64,000 nt of DNA, from positions 62,001-126,000 of the forward strand of contig CAYJFS010000002.1 of NCBI GenBank assembly GCA_964369665.1, written 5' to 3'. The translations under genes were made by a program, and so were the position numbers. The notes below the pieces were generated by a model. The model saw only the letters and a program-made list of their open reading frames with translations, was not told the DNA's origin and ran no database searches. The DNA comes from Bilophila sp964369665. GTDB lineage: Bacteria; Desulfobacterota; Desulfovibrionia; Desulfovibrionales; Desulfovibrionaceae. How positions within the stretch are numbered: position 1 is the first letter of the stretch; every line of letters starts with the position of its first letter. Shown here piece by piece: positions 1 to 8,964 of this stretch.

Positions 1-667
1 AACGTATGAGATATGCCCAGGCAACAACACGGAATAAGCCAGTTCTAGGTAGCCAACCAGAGCGTGATCTGTGTGTATGGATAATCCATCCAAGAGGCCA
101 AAGAGCATCACCATCACCTTTTTTATTGCGGAGTTTAAGTATGTAATTATCTTCTGGTGATAGTTGGAACCATGATTGTGGTCTGTGGTGGAAAGCATAT
201 GGAATATGAGTGTTACCTTCGTATTTCCATTCAATTTCTAATGCACTAAAGCCATGGCCAACACCATCGGCCATATCAAGTAATAAATCTTCAATAGATG
301 CTGGGAGATGACTTATTTGTTCTCTAAGAGCGTCTGCAACTTTGATAGCTTTTGAGTCATTTTTATGGGCAGGCACTATCTCCCAATCCAGAGTTAAAAT
401 AGCCCTTTTTCTTTTAGAGATTTCTGCTGCTAAATGTTCGCAGTGATCTTCCATATCTGAAAAAAGCTGATGTTGTTCAGTAATATGACCTTCATCAGCA
501 TTTTGGAGTATAGAGCGGAGCTTCCCAGGAGTTAAACCAGATGTTAAGTTGCCCCAGTGTTCTAATGTAAGGAGTGATTTGGTCGTTTCTGTAGCTGATG
601 TTTGTAATGTTCCATTCAGTACAGGTGTTGTTTTTTTTTGTTTTTTTAAAAGATCAAACAAGTTCAT
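1..667 (-). CDS. Mu-like phage portal protein (gp29/DUF935 family), 3' part outside window
   Basis: This partial gene runs off the left edge; 222 codons are visible. The protein begins MNLFDLLKKQ and has a stretch around residues 48-60 (LTPGKLRSILQNADEGH) followed by a charged segment with KRKRAILTLDWEIVP. That layout is typical of DUF935, the Mu gp29 portal family, whose dodecamer forms the DNA entry vertex of the phage head. I chose the ATG at 665-667 because GGAG lies four bases upstream in the gene's direction. It follows the Mor-like gene by only about 50 bases, so the lysis and terminase genes that lie between them in Mu are absent. The family call rests on pattern recognition and is fairly secure. 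Whether the gene is functional cannot be judged from a fragment. Confidence 0.8.
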   Translation of the reverse strand, partial: MNLFDLLKKQKKTTPVLNGTLQTSATETTKSLLTLEHWGNLTSGLTPGKLRSILQNADEGHITEQHQLFSDMEDHCEHLAAEISKRKRAILTLDWEIVPAHKNDSKAIKVADALREQISHLPASIEDLLLDMADGVGHGFSALEIEWKYEGNTHIPYAFHHRPQSWFQLSPEDNYILKLRNKKGDGDALWPLGWIIHTHRSRSGWLPRTGLFRVVAWAYLIR

Positions 668-720
668 TGGGCTATCTCCGTTTTTATTGCTTAAGATATA
701 AAGGTTTTTTAGCTGTTCAT

Positions 721-1158
721 TTAAAGGTATTCCATTACTTCATAGGCTTTTTTAAGAATACGCCAAATGTGTCTATCAGAGAGTTGGTATCTATGAGCTA
801 AATGAGCAACAAGTTGCCGTTCTGAAATGCCTTTTGCAGCAAGTTTGTCTCTATCCTGGATAATTTGTGCATGTTGTTTGGCAATAAGAAATTTTTTGCA
901 ATTAGGGATATATATACAGGTTCCTCCAAATGTTTGAACAATATGTTGTGTTTCTTTTTTACCTATTTTTTGTTCAATTTGTGCAATTTTTGTTTTTCCA
1001 GCAACAGTATCTCCTCTAGGTATACGAAGGGTACTCCCTCCAAAATGTTTAATAAGTAAGGATGTCCCTTCATTTCCAATAAGATCTGCAAGGAATTGGA
1101 TTGCTTCAGGGAAGATTTTTAAATTAAATGATGTTGAGTGTAACTGCTGTTGTTGCAT
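721..1158 (-). CDS. Mor-family phage transcription activator
   Basis: This 145-residue protein resembles the Mor/C family of Mu middle and late gene activators. These are dimeric DNA-binding proteins that recruit RNA polymerase to phage promoters. The N-terminal half (about residues 15-50) has the LADLIGNEGTSLLIKHFGGSTLRIPRG pattern of the dimerisation domain. The C-terminal part (about 100-140) has a helix-turn-helix-like segment with ERQLVAHLAHRYQLSDRHIWRILKK, as in the Mor DNA-binding domain. A second GG-T-x-IP segment (FGGTCIYIPN) near residue 80 looks like an internal repeat of the first. AAGGAG lies eight bases upstream of the ATG. It sits between the DUF3164 gene and the portal gene on the same strand and could activate the portal operon. 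Good confidence in family, lower in role. Confidence 0.82.
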   Translation of the reverse strand: MQQQQLHSTSFNLKIFPEAIQFLADLIGNEGTSLLIKHFGGSTLRIPRGDTVAGKTKIAQIEQKIGKKETQHIVQTFGGTCIYIPNCKKFLIAKQHAQIIQDRDKLAAKGISERQLVAHLAHRYQLSDRHIWRILKKAYEVMEYL

Positions 1159-1192
1159 AGTTTTTACTCCTTTTTACATCATAATGTATGGG

Positions 1193-1837
1193 TTAAAGAG
1201 AAGACATTTCAAGAGATATATTTTTAAATTGGCCATCTTCAGTTTTTTCATATATGCGTATATATGATTTTGTTTCCATAATCTGGACACTGTCTGTGAT
1301 AGCGTGCATTGCTTGTTTCCATTGGTAATCTTCAATATGTAGCTTTCTTAATGAAAGAATTGCACTTATGCTTAGCTTACCCTTCTTATCTAATTTAAAG
1401 GCATGCTCTACAATAACACGAACTTTATCTGAGCTGTCTTGAGTCCATTTTTTTAGGCAATCATTAATAAGAGATTTTGCAATATGTAAACGCTCATCAA
1501 AAGTTATTTTGTCTAATAACTGTCTTTTAATTTGATATTTACCATCAAAAGAAGCTATTGTGACATTACCTTTTTTCCCTCCAATAGGTGCATGATATGC
1601 TTCAGCAGATTTTGCTATAAATGATTCCATATCCAATAAAAGTTCAGATTTAAGCTTCATCAATTGTTCATGCATACTTTTTACCTTAGCTATTTTATCC
1701 ATAACAAAACAATGTCTCTCAATATCTATTGGCTTAACTTTATGTTGAGGGATAAGGTAGCCTTGAGCATTTTGCATATAGTTTTTTGTGTATTCTTCTT
1801 TATAAGCATTTTCTTGAAAAGTTACTTGTTCAGGCAT
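1193..1837 (-). CDS. Phage DUF3164 family protein
   Basis: The protein has 214 residues and resembles DUF3164, a family of unknown function carried in the early region of Mu-like prophages. Recognisable features are the N-terminal QNAQGYLIPQHKVKPIDIERH segment, a central helix (KVKSMHEQLMKLKSELLLDMESF) and the GGKKGNVTIASFDGKYQIKR segment. No catalytic motif is visible. AAGGAG lies close upstream of the ATG. It is the first gene leaving the divergent control region shared with the repressor, which fits an early lytic gene. In complete Mu-like phages this family normally sits near the A and B transposition genes. Neither is seen here. Confidence 0.78.
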   Translation of the reverse strand: MPEQVTFQENAYKEEYTKNYMQNAQGYLIPQHKVKPIDIERHCFVMDKIAKVKSMHEQLMKLKSELLLDMESFIAKSAEAYHAPIGGKKGNVTIASFDGKYQIKRQLLDKITFDERLHIAKSLINDCLKKWTQDSSDKVRVIVEHAFKLDKKGKLSISAILSLRKLHIEDYQWKQAMHAITDSVQIMETKSYIRIYEKTEDGQFKNISLEMSSL

Positions 1838-1945
1838 AAGAACTCCTTTTTTATGTATATTGATTTTATAGATATTTTACATTGACCATAGACAAGTATG
1901 ATGTTATTTTTATTGTGCAGGTAGAAGTTCGATTAAACATAAAAT

Positions 1946-1968
1946 TGTAATTACACATTTTTATGTAA
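1946..1968. promoter_or_regulatory. Candidate repressor operator between divergent prophage genes
   Basis: The 225-base gap between the DUF3164 gene and the divergent repressor gene holds the perfect palindrome TGTAATTACA (1946-1955). A third TGTAA half-site follows at 1964-1968, giving TTACA-N8-TGTAA spacing as well. This is the expected place for lambda- or Mu-like repressor operators. The assignment is positional inference, and the surrounding AT-richness makes chance palindromes possible. Confidence 0.35.
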
Positions 1969-2062
1969 CAGTCAAACATTTTTTTGTATTTTTTTTGATA
2001 TATCAGCTAGTTAATAAAGTTAAAACTATATATTTTTACAAAAAATAGTGTTTAGGACTTAT

Positions 2063-2806
2063 ATGGATACACAAAAAATAGGTGAAAAACTCCGGATATT
2101 ACGTGGACAAGAAAGTAGAGATATTTTTTGTTCTCGTTTTGGCATTCATAGAAATACTCTTGCTGCATGGGAAGCAGGTGAAAGACTTCCTTCATTAGAG
2201 TTTCTTACATCTTTAGCTCAACAAAAAGGCTTATCTGTAGCAGAAATTCTTGGGGAAAAAGCCTTTTTTATACAAACTGCACAAAAAAGAACAACTAAAG
2301 ATAAAACACCTATGCATGTTGGTTTTGCTGAAGAAATGAGAGATGTGAAGAAAGATGTTTGTGTAGATGCTTTAGGAGAAGAAGAAAAAAATTTTACATT
2401 GATACCTTTGGTTGCAGCTGTTCTTTCTGCTGGAGGTGGTTCTTTTGAAACAGCGGATAAAATAGAAGGCCATTATGCATTTAGAAATGATTTTTTAAAG
2501 GCTAGAGGTAACCCTAAAAATATGACACTTTTTCGTGTAGATGGGGATAGTATGGAGCCTAGAGTCAGTGATGGAGATATTGCTCTTATTGATCAAGGCC
2601 AGACTTTCCCAAGGGCTGGGAAGATTTATGCCATCCGTTTGGAGGATGTTATTTACCTTAAAATTCTTAATACTCAACCAGGAAAACTTATTTTATCAAG
2701 TTATAATCCTGCATATGCTCCTATAGAGTTTGATACCAAGGAAGACATGATTGAGTGTTTTTCGATTATTGGTAGAGCTATATGGATTGGAAGAGAGCTT
2801 AATTAG
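2063..2806 (+). CDS. Prophage repressor: XRE helix-turn-helix plus S24 (LexA-like) peptidase domain
   Basis: The 247-residue product has an N-terminal XRE-type helix-turn-helix (about residues 3-65, with FGIHRNTLAAWEAGERLPS) and a C-terminal S24 self-cleavage domain (about 120-245). The serine nucleophile lies in VDGDSMEP and the likely partner lysine in VIYLKIL. An Ala-Gly pair in VLSAGGGSF is a plausible cleavage site. This is the architecture of lambda CI/P22 C2-like repressors, which are inactivated during the SOS response. A GTG start at 2048 is possible, but the ATG at 2063 has AGGA a few bases upstream and gives a normal N-terminus. It points away from the phage genes on the opposite strand, the usual switch layout. 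Survival of both catalytic residues suggests an inducible repressor. Confidence 0.87.
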   Translation: MDTQKIGEKLRILRGQESRDIFCSRFGIHRNTLAAWEAGERLPSLEFLTSLAQQKGLSVAEILGEKAFFIQTAQKRTTKDKTPMHVGFAEEMRDVKKDVCVDALGEEEKNFTLIPLVAAVLSAGGGSFETADKIEGHYAFRNDFLKARGNPKNMTLFRVDGDSMEPRVSDGDIALIDQGQTFPRAGKIYAIRLEDVIYLKILNTQPGKLILSSYNPAYAPIEFDTKEDMIECFSIIGRAIWIGRELN

Positions 2807-3022
2807 TATATTAGATATTTTTTTACATCCAAGCAGAATATATTACAAAACTATGCTATTTCCTTTATAAGTATATGCTATCTTTTTAGCATTAGGTTTA
2901 TATATTAAAGATGAAAAGAGTTCTTTAAATATCTACAAGCTGTTACATATGATAATGCCGTATATTTATGCAGATGGCCAGTGATCAATAAGCTTTACCA
3001 ATAAGAATAAAGGTAACTTGAT

Positions 3023-5719
3023 ATGCCACTCATCTCTGAATTATTACAGCGTTTACCTCTAGTCAAAAATGTCCAAATGAGTTCATCAGGCTTTTCATTA
3101 TGGCTTTGTTGGGAGGGGGAATTAGATGTTGCTGTTTCAAAAACATTGCAAGATTATGGAGGTATGTCGGTTTCTATTGATAGAAATCAATCTTTATGGT
3201 TTTTCTTCTCTTCTGATATTTTTCTTGCTCTTGCAAAATTAAGTGTTTGGTCAAAATTTAATGCTCTTAGTGTAGGTATTCAGGTTTTTTCTAGTAAACT
3301 TCTTTTAGGCATTCAGCGTGAAATGTCTTTAGAGATAGATCCTAGTCTTTCTTTACAAGAAATCCTTGTACCTTTAACTTTAGAGATATGGGTACATCCT
3401 AAGGCTAAAGAACTTGCTGGTATTATTCCTGGGATTACATATGTACATGCAACTAGACATCAAGGAATGGCTCCTTGTAATTGGGAAACAATAGAGGTCG
3501 ATGCACGGCTTCCTTATATATCTTCTCAGGGTTGGTATTTTATTTTGCGACCTATTGGAAATCCTTTAGATAAAGCTTTTCAGGCAGGCTGGAGAATAGT
3601 GTATGAGCATATAGAGAAGATTTTACAAGTTCATAAATTTAAATATTATCTTCATGATAATTATCTTATGATGATTATTGATAACTTAAGAGTTTTTCGT
3701 CTTTGGATACAAGATCTTTTGCAGTGTTTTAGCGTATTAAAAAGCCAAGAAGAGTATTGGCCTTGTGTTTGTGTTGCTGTAGATAAAAAAGGGCTTAATT
3801 TTACAAAAGAGCTTCCTTCTAAAGTAGGTATTAAGTGGGATAATCTTATACCAGATTTTCCTTATTTAAGCTATCGTAATGCATTTTTGTTAGGAGATAG
3901 TTTTAGAATTACTGATCTTAATTTTTCTAGCTCGCATATGTCTATGGACAGTTGGTGTTCAGTAGCTCTTATAGAAGGAAATTCCGTATTTAGCGAGATT
4001 ACACCTGTACTTATTCCTGAGGTTTTTATTTCTGGAGAAGGGCAAGGGTGTTTTTATTGTTACTCTAAAAAGCATGAAAGTATTCAATGTCCTTCTCGTA
4101 CAATTAAGATAGAGGAGCATAATGTATGGGAAAAATTGTCAGAGTTTACAGTAGAACAGATTAATGAAGGTTTTCAGATCATAGAAAAGATTTTTATAAA
4201 TGAGGGGTTTTTATCCGGATGTGAAGAAATATTTAAAAGAGCAAATACAATAGAGGAAAAAATCCTACAAGCTATTTTTGAATGTTCAGCACCTATACAG
4301 ATACGTACTATAAAAAAAATTTGGATGGCAACGGGTCGTGATTTTCCTGATGATATGGATTTTCATTCTATACATTATGAAACTGCAAAAGAAGAAAGTA
4401 CTGCTTGGGGTTTTCTTGAAAGATTTAGTAATATAGAAACTGCTGACCTTAATGTTTTTGAAAAAGATGTGTTATCGACAAGTTCAAGATCGCCAAGAGA
4501 TTTTCGATTAAAAACTATTTTAGGATTTATTGCTGTTGAAAAAGGTGAGTTAGGGCGAGCAGAGTTACTTTGGAAAGAAGCCGAAACGCTTGCAAGCGTC
4601 ACAATACATCAAGCCTGGCATATTTTTTTACAGGCAAGAATCCTTGAAATACAAACACGTTTTTCAGAGGCTATATCAACATATCAGAATGCAGCACGAT
4701 TATGTTCCTCTTGGATTGAACCAGAATATCGTCAAATTATATGTAGAATAAAAATGGGGTTTGCTGAACAAGTGCAACCCAAGATCTTTCAACTTATTGA
4801 GCAGTATCCAATATTTTTTAATAGGTTTTTTATAGATCCAGAGCTTGAACGAGGAAGTTTAATTATTGTTCGTGAATTATACAGCCGTTTAATGGAGACC
4901 AAAAGACAGGCTGAAGATGAGAAACAAAGAGCAGAAAAAATTTTTACTGATATTGATACTTGGTTTACAAGAGATCATAAAATTATAAATAGCTTTCGTG
5001 AGACATTACAAGATGCAATGGCTCAAATGTCTATGAATACCTATGGTGCTTTTTTACATATGATACAAATACGTCCAATTATTGAAAAAGATATTTCAGT
5101 ACAAGTGAAGCACGAGACAAAGGAGTTAAAAGAACTTTTTGTTGTATATTTAAAACAGCTTGAAAAAATACGTGATGAAGCAGCTTGGTTTCCATTACCT
5201 GAGTTCTTAGTTTCTTTTAATAAAGACTTTAATGAATGTGCAAGTATATTTAACTGGGCGTTTGCATCAAATTTTCATGAGCCAGAAGTTTTTAAACAAG
5301 CTAGAGGATATTTATCTATAGTAAGAGATTTACTAGATAAATTGAAGCAACAACTGAAGTTTTTGCGTCTAGCACGTGATGCTTCATTATTTATGCTTAT
5401 TTTTATTAAGTCTTTTTTCTGGATAGAGATTATAGGTTTGTTTTTAGGGGTTGTGAGTATACCTGCTTTAACTATTTTTGGAGAAGATCTAGGCCTTACT
5501 AATCTTGCGAATTTTATAAAAGAAGAGCAATGGAGTTTACAAAAAGTTTTAATTTTTATTATAACGGTTGTATCATTAGGCCTTGCAGCAATACATGCAA
5601 CATTAGTATTTGGACGTAGAAAGAAAAAACTTATCGCTCAGGCAAAAACACAGCGTGAACAGATACAGGAAATACGCCTTTCCCGTATTAAAGAACAAAA
5701 AAAGAATAAGGAAGATTAG
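3023..5719 (+). CDS. Large TPR-containing protein with two C-terminal membrane segments, function unknown
   Basis: I do not recognise a named family for this 898-residue protein. The N-terminal 450 residues are mixed alpha/beta without a motif I can name. A TPR-like region lies around residues 490-580, with RDFRLKTILGFIAVEKGELGRAELLWKEAE and ARILEIQTRFSEAISTYQNAARL. A charged coiled-coil-like helix follows near 620-650. Two hydrophobic segments lie at about 795-825 and 845-867, followed by a very basic tail rich in K, R and Q. There is no signal peptide, so most of the chain is probably cytoplasmic and anchored at its C-terminus. It stands alone, just outside the prophage genes and convergent with murA. 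Codon and base composition look like the surrounding chromosome. Confidence 0.6.
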   Translation: MPLISELLQRLPLVKNVQMSSSGFSLWLCWEGELDVAVSKTLQDYGGMSVSIDRNQSLWFFFSSDIFLALAKLSVWSKFNALSVGIQVFSSKLLLGIQREMSLEIDPSLSLQEILVPLTLEIWVHPKAKELAGIIPGITYVHATRHQGMAPCNWETIEVDARLPYISSQGWYFILRPIGNPLDKAFQAGWRIVYEHIEKILQVHKFKYYLHDNYLMMIIDNLRVFRLWIQDLLQCFSVLKSQEEYWPCVCVAVDKKGLNFTKELPSKVGIKWDNLIPDFPYLSYRNAFLLGDSFRITDLNFSSSHMSMDSWCSVALIEGNSVFSEITPVLIPEVFISGEGQGCFYCYSKKHESIQCPSRTIKIEEHNVWEKLSEFTVEQINEGFQIIEKIFINEGFLSGCEEIFKRANTIEEKILQAIFECSAPIQIRTIKKIWMATGRDFPDDMDFHSIHYETAKEESTAWGFLERFSNIETADLNVFEKDVLSTSSRSPRDFRLKTILGFIAVEKGELGRAELLWKEAETLASVTIHQAWHIFLQARILEIQTRFSEAISTYQNAARLCSSWIEPEYRQIICRIKMGFAEQVQPKIFQLIEQYPIFFNRFFIDPELERGSLIIVRELYSRLMETKRQAEDEKQRAEKIFTDIDTWFTRDHKIINSFRETLQDAMAQMSMNTYGAFLHMIQIRPIIEKDISVQVKHETKELKELFVVYLKQLEKIRDEAAWFPLPEFLVSFNKDFNECASIFNWAFASNFHEPEVFKQARGYLSIVRDLLDKLKQQLKFLRLARDASLFMLIFIKSFFWIEIIGLFLGVVSIPALTIFGEDLGLTNLANFIKEEQWSLQKVLIFIITVVSLGLAAIHATLVFGRRKKKLIAQAKTQREQIQEIRLSRIKEQKKNKED

Positions 5720-5815
5720 AAATATAGTGTTTATTTTTTATTGTTACTGGTAATAAATTTTCTAATTGGATAAGAAAAAGATATGCTTTTTTTGGGCTCT
5801 TGAATGTATCTATTT

Positions 5816-7069
5816 TTAAGCTTTTACTCTTTTTATTTGTGCTCCTACAGCAGTAAGTTTTTTTTCCATAAACTCGTAGCCACGATCAAGGTGATATGTA
5901 CGTTGTATAATGGTTTTCCCTTGTGCTGCAAGGCCTGCTAAAACTAAAGATGCACTTGCACGTAAGTCAGATGCCATAACAGGAGCACCAATAAGTTTGT
6001 TTACACCTTTAATGATAGCTGTGTGGCCATTAAGTTGAATATTAGCCCCCATACGAATGAGTTCTTGTACATGCATAAATCGATTTTCAAAAATAGTTTC
6101 GTTAACAGTACTTGTATGATTGGCAAGACACATAAGAGCCATAATTTGTGCTTGCATATCTGTTGGAAAACCAGGAAAAGGTTGTGTTGTTATGTTTATA
6201 GCTTTAAGCTGAGAATGGCATTTGACTAGGACAGTATCTTTATTTTTTTCAATAGATATACCCATTTGAGTAAATTTATCGATTATTGATTCAAGGTTTT
6301 TATATGGACAGTTCAGTAGTGTTAAATTCCCACCTGTAATAGCAGCTGCAGCAAGAAAAGTTCCTGCTTCAATCCTGTCAGGCATAACAGTATACTCACA
6401 CCCGGTAAGTTCAGAGACACCATTAATATGGATAATCCTACTGCCATGTCCTTCAATTTTTGCGCCACAAGCAATAAGAAAGTTTGCAAGGTCTTCAATT
6501 TCTGGTTCTTGTGCAGCATTTTCTAGAATTGTTTCTCCTTCAGCAAGGACAGCCGCAAGAATGATATTTTCTGTTCCACCTACTGTTGGGAAGTCAAAAT
6601 AAATATGGGTACCTTTGAGTTTATTACAACTTCCTAGAAGATAACCATTGTCTAATGTAAAAGAGACACCCATTTTTTCAAGAGCTTTAATATGTAAATT
6701 TATAGGTCTTGCTCCAATTGCACACCCGCCAGGCATAGCAACTTTTGCTTTACCTAATTTGGCAATGAGTGGACCAAGAACAAGAATTGATGCACGCATA
6801 GTACAGACTAAATCATAAGGAGCTTCAAAATTTAAATGTTTGGGGGTAACATGTAGAGTGTTTTCTTCTGACTCAATAATACATCCAAGAATATCTAGTA
6901 ATCGTATGGTAGTTTGTATGTCTCGTAGTTTAGGAACATTATAAAATGTTGCAGGTTTTTTGGTTAGTAATATACTTGAAATAAGTAAAGGTAGTGCAGC
7001 ATTTTTTGAGCCACTTATAGGTATTGTTCCATAGAGTGGTTTACCTCCTTCAATAACAAGTTGATCCAT
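5816..7069 (-). CDS. murA: UDP-N-acetylglucosamine 1-carboxyvinyltransferase
   Basis: MurA transfers enolpyruvate from PEP to UDP-GlcNAc, the first committed step of peptidoglycan synthesis, in the cytoplasm. The 417-residue length matches the family. The N-terminal ISGSKNAALPLL segment carries the conserved Lys-Asn pair. The catalytic loop reads MPGGCAIGARP and keeps the cysteine that is the fosfomycin target (Asp in resistant types). The C-terminal DLRASASLVLAGLAAQG is the usual PEP/UDP-sugar closing region with the conserved arginine. It is transcribed away from tRNA-His and convergent with the TPR gene. Together with murI and murJ in this window it indicates that this intracellular organism still makes peptidoglycan. 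High confidence. Confidence 0.97.
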   Translation of the reverse strand: MDQLVIEGGKPLYGTIPISGSKNAALPLLISSILLTKKPATFYNVPKLRDIQTTIRLLDILGCIIESEENTLHVTPKHLNFEAPYDLVCTMRASILVLGPLIAKLGKAKVAMPGGCAIGARPINLHIKALEKMGVSFTLDNGYLLGSCNKLKGTHIYFDFPTVGGTENIILAAVLAEGETILENAAQEPEIEDLANFLIACGAKIEGHGSRIIHINGVSELTGCEYTVMPDRIEAGTFLAAAAITGGNLTLLNCPYKNLESIIDKFTQMGISIEKNKDTVLVKCHSQLKAINITTQPFPGFPTDMQAQIMALMCLANHTSTVNETIFENRFMHVQELIRMGANIQLNGHTAIIKGVNKLIGAPVMASDLRASASLVLAGLAAQGKTIIQRTYHLDRGYEFMEKKLTAVGAQIKRVKA

Positions 7070-7225
7070 GAATTAAATTTCTCCAACATTATTTTCTTAG
7101 ATAATTAAATTATTTAATAGGCTAGTATAGAATAGGATACTATAGAAGTATAGAGGTATTCCTATGGATCTAGCATAGAGAAACTTGACCTTGTGCCATC
7201 TTTACGATAAACACCACCTGCATAT

Positions 7226-7302
7226 GGCGGATGTAGCTCAGTTGGTAGAGCACCTGGTTGTGGCCCAGGTGGCCGTGGGTTCAAGTCCCATCATTCGCCC
7301 CA
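7226..7302 (+). tRNA. tRNA-His (GTG)
   Basis: A full cloverleaf is visible. The acceptor stem GCGGATG (7227-7233) pairs with CATTCGC (7292-7298) with one G-T pair, and the D-stem is GCTC/GAGC. The anticodon arm has GTG in its loop (CTGGTTGTGGCCCAGG), and the TTCAAGT T-loop is intact. The extra 5' base G-1 (7226) is encoded opposite C73, the identity element of histidine tRNAs, and the 3' CCA (7300-7302) is also encoded. The 3' end lies only three bases from the convergent exonuclease III gene. Confidence 0.96.
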
Positions 7303-7305
7303 TTT

Positions 7306-8085
7306 TTATATTTCTAATGCTAGCCCCACAGGGCAATGATCAGAGCCTTGAATATTCATTTCAATCCATGCATCACAAATAGCTGATTTTAGCTCTTCTG
7401 AAACAAAGAAATAATCTATGCGCCAGCCTACATTTCTTTCTCGTGCTTTTTGTTGATATGACCACCAGGAATATTGGGCTGAAATATCGCCATGAACATA
7501 GCGAAATGTGTCTATATAGCCAAGTGAAATAAAGGAATCCATCCATGCTCGTTCAATAGGTAAAAAGCCAGAACATTCTTCATTAGCTTTTGGTCTAGCT
7601 AGATCAATAGGTTTATGAGCTGTGTTAAAATCGCCACAAACGACAATAGGTTTTGTTTCACGAAGTTTTTGAGCATAGTTAAGAAATGCTTCATAATAAC
7701 CAAGTTTATAGTGTAATCTATGTTCTCCTTGAGTCCCATTAGGAAAGTACACATTAAGAAAATGGAATTCTTCGTACTCTAAATGTAATAGACGACCTTC
7801 ACCCTGGAATGCACTGTTTGGAAGTTCTTTATTTATAGAAATAGGTGCTATTTTACTAAATACAGCTACTCCAGAATAACCCTTTTTAATGCTTGAACTA
7901 AGCCAAAATGAGGATTTCCATCCTTCAGGTTCACGATGTTCTTGACTTATTTGTAGAGGATCAGCTTTAGTTTCTTGTAAAGCAACAATATCGGCAGATG
8001 TTTGGTAGAACCACTCCCAATGTGGTTTAGTTATAATAGCTCTAAAACCATTAACATTCCAAGACGTAAGGCGTATATAAGACAT
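7306..8085 (-). CDS. xth: Exodeoxyribonuclease III
   Basis: This is a member of the exonuclease III/AP endonuclease family, which nicks DNA at abasic sites and digests 3' ends in base-excision repair. Family motifs are clear: LTSWNVNGFRA at the N-terminus, VALQETKAD with the metal-binding glutamate, VYFPNG, VVCGDFNTAH with the Asp-Asn catalytic pair, WRIDYFF, and a terminal GSDHCPVGL carrying the catalytic histidine. The frame stays open to 8148, but I chose the ATG at 8083-8085. It has AGGAAC six bases upstream and gives the 259-residue length normal for the family. The gene stands alone, tail to tail with tRNA-His. Confidence 0.95.
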   Translation of the reverse strand: MSYIRLTSWNVNGFRAIITKPHWEWFYQTSADIVALQETKADPLQISQEHREPEGWKSSFWLSSSIKKGYSGVAVFSKIAPISINKELPNSAFQGEGRLLHLEYEEFHFLNVYFPNGTQGEHRLHYKLGYYEAFLNYAQKLRETKPIVVCGDFNTAHKPIDLARPKANEECSGFLPIERAWMDSFISLGYIDTFRYVHGDISAQYSWWSYQQKARERNVGWRIDYFFVSEELKSAICDAWIEMNIQGSDHCPVGLALEI

Positions 8086-8286
8086 ATTGTTCCTAATAAT
8101 ATTTAGATTAAGAGTATTTTTATACTTGTCTGTATAAAAATGATTCATAAATGAAAGAATAGTTTTTGTTCATTCTTTATCTTAATGTTGTCCCATTAAC
8201 AGAAGCAATTACCAGTTAACAAGAGGTATTACAAAGAGTTTTTTAGGTAGAAAGTTTAAATATGAATAAGGAAGGATTATAATTTT

Positions 8287-8766
8287 TTAATAGAGGGATG
8301 GTTTAATTGATGGAATAGGTTCAATAATAGAAGGCATCTTTTTTATAGGTTGTTCTTTATTGTCTATTTGTGTGCTTAAGGAGTTTTTTTGTATCTCTAT
8401 TTTTTTTAGATTTTGTTGTTTTTTTTCACTTAAAGCTGTTTTTGTAGGCACAGCCTCTATAGTATTTTTTTCTGATGGTTGTATTTTAGATCTAACCTTT
8501 TTAGATATTGTTTTTATAGATGTATTTTTTTGAGAAATTCTTGTATCCTGTATAGAGATATTGGCAGGATCTGGTATGTTTTTTAATTGAACGACTCGAT
8601 TACGAGATAAATAGGAACGCCACAGAGCTTCCTCTATAAGAGGAAAGTCATTATTCATGGTTTTAGCATTGTTTTGATGAAGAGAAGAGTATGCTGTTTT
8701 TCCAAATACATAAGGAATATATATAAGAAGACTTATGCTTATTATGGATATAAAGATACGAGACAT
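8287..8766 (-). CDS. Small N-terminally anchored protein, unknown function
   Basis: I do not recognise this 159-residue protein. It begins with a short hydrophobic segment (ISIISISLLIYIPYVFG, about residues 6-22) that could be a signal anchor or signal peptide. The rest is low-complexity and rich in Lys, Ser, Ile and Pro, ending in a run of Pro-Ile-Lys repeats (KKMPSIIEPIPSIKPSLY). AAGGAG precedes the ATG at good spacing, so it is probably translated. The charged tail is likely in the periplasm. The composition recalls the linker of TonB-like or other envelope-spanning proteins, but no diagnostic motif supports that. It lies between xth and the outer-membrane barrel gene, with a strong terminator separating it from the latter. 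Confidence 0.55.
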   Translation of the reverse strand: MSRIFISIISISLLIYIPYVFGKTAYSSLHQNNAKTMNNDFPLIEEALWRSYLSRNRVVQLKNIPDPANISIQDTRISQKNTSIKTISKKVRSKIQPSEKNTIEAVPTKTALSEKKQQNLKKIEIQKNSLSTQIDNKEQPIKKMPSIIEPIPSIKPSLY

Positions 8767-8902
8767 ACAGATACTCCTTGTTCAATGTAGTATTAACTAG
8801 TATTATCGTCTATAAAGTAAAAATATTTAGTATTTTTATTCTTAATAATAAAGGTAGTTTGGAGTAAAAGTATTTATTTTTAATAAGTTATAGAAATTTT
8901 AT

Positions 8903-8940
8903 AAAAAGAAAAGCCTAGATTCATCTAGGCTTTTCTTTTT
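8903..8940. terminator. Intrinsic terminator, likely bidirectional
   Basis: A perfect 17-base-pair inverted repeat (8903-8919 with 8924-8940) has a TTCA loop. The GC-rich core GCCTAGA/TCTAGGC is flanked by A- and T-rich arms, so either strand gives a stem with a U-rich end. It lies just beyond the 3' end of the outer-membrane protein gene and is best assigned to it. Confidence 0.85.
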
Positions 8941-8964
8941 ATAAATGTAGAATGTTAAATAATA

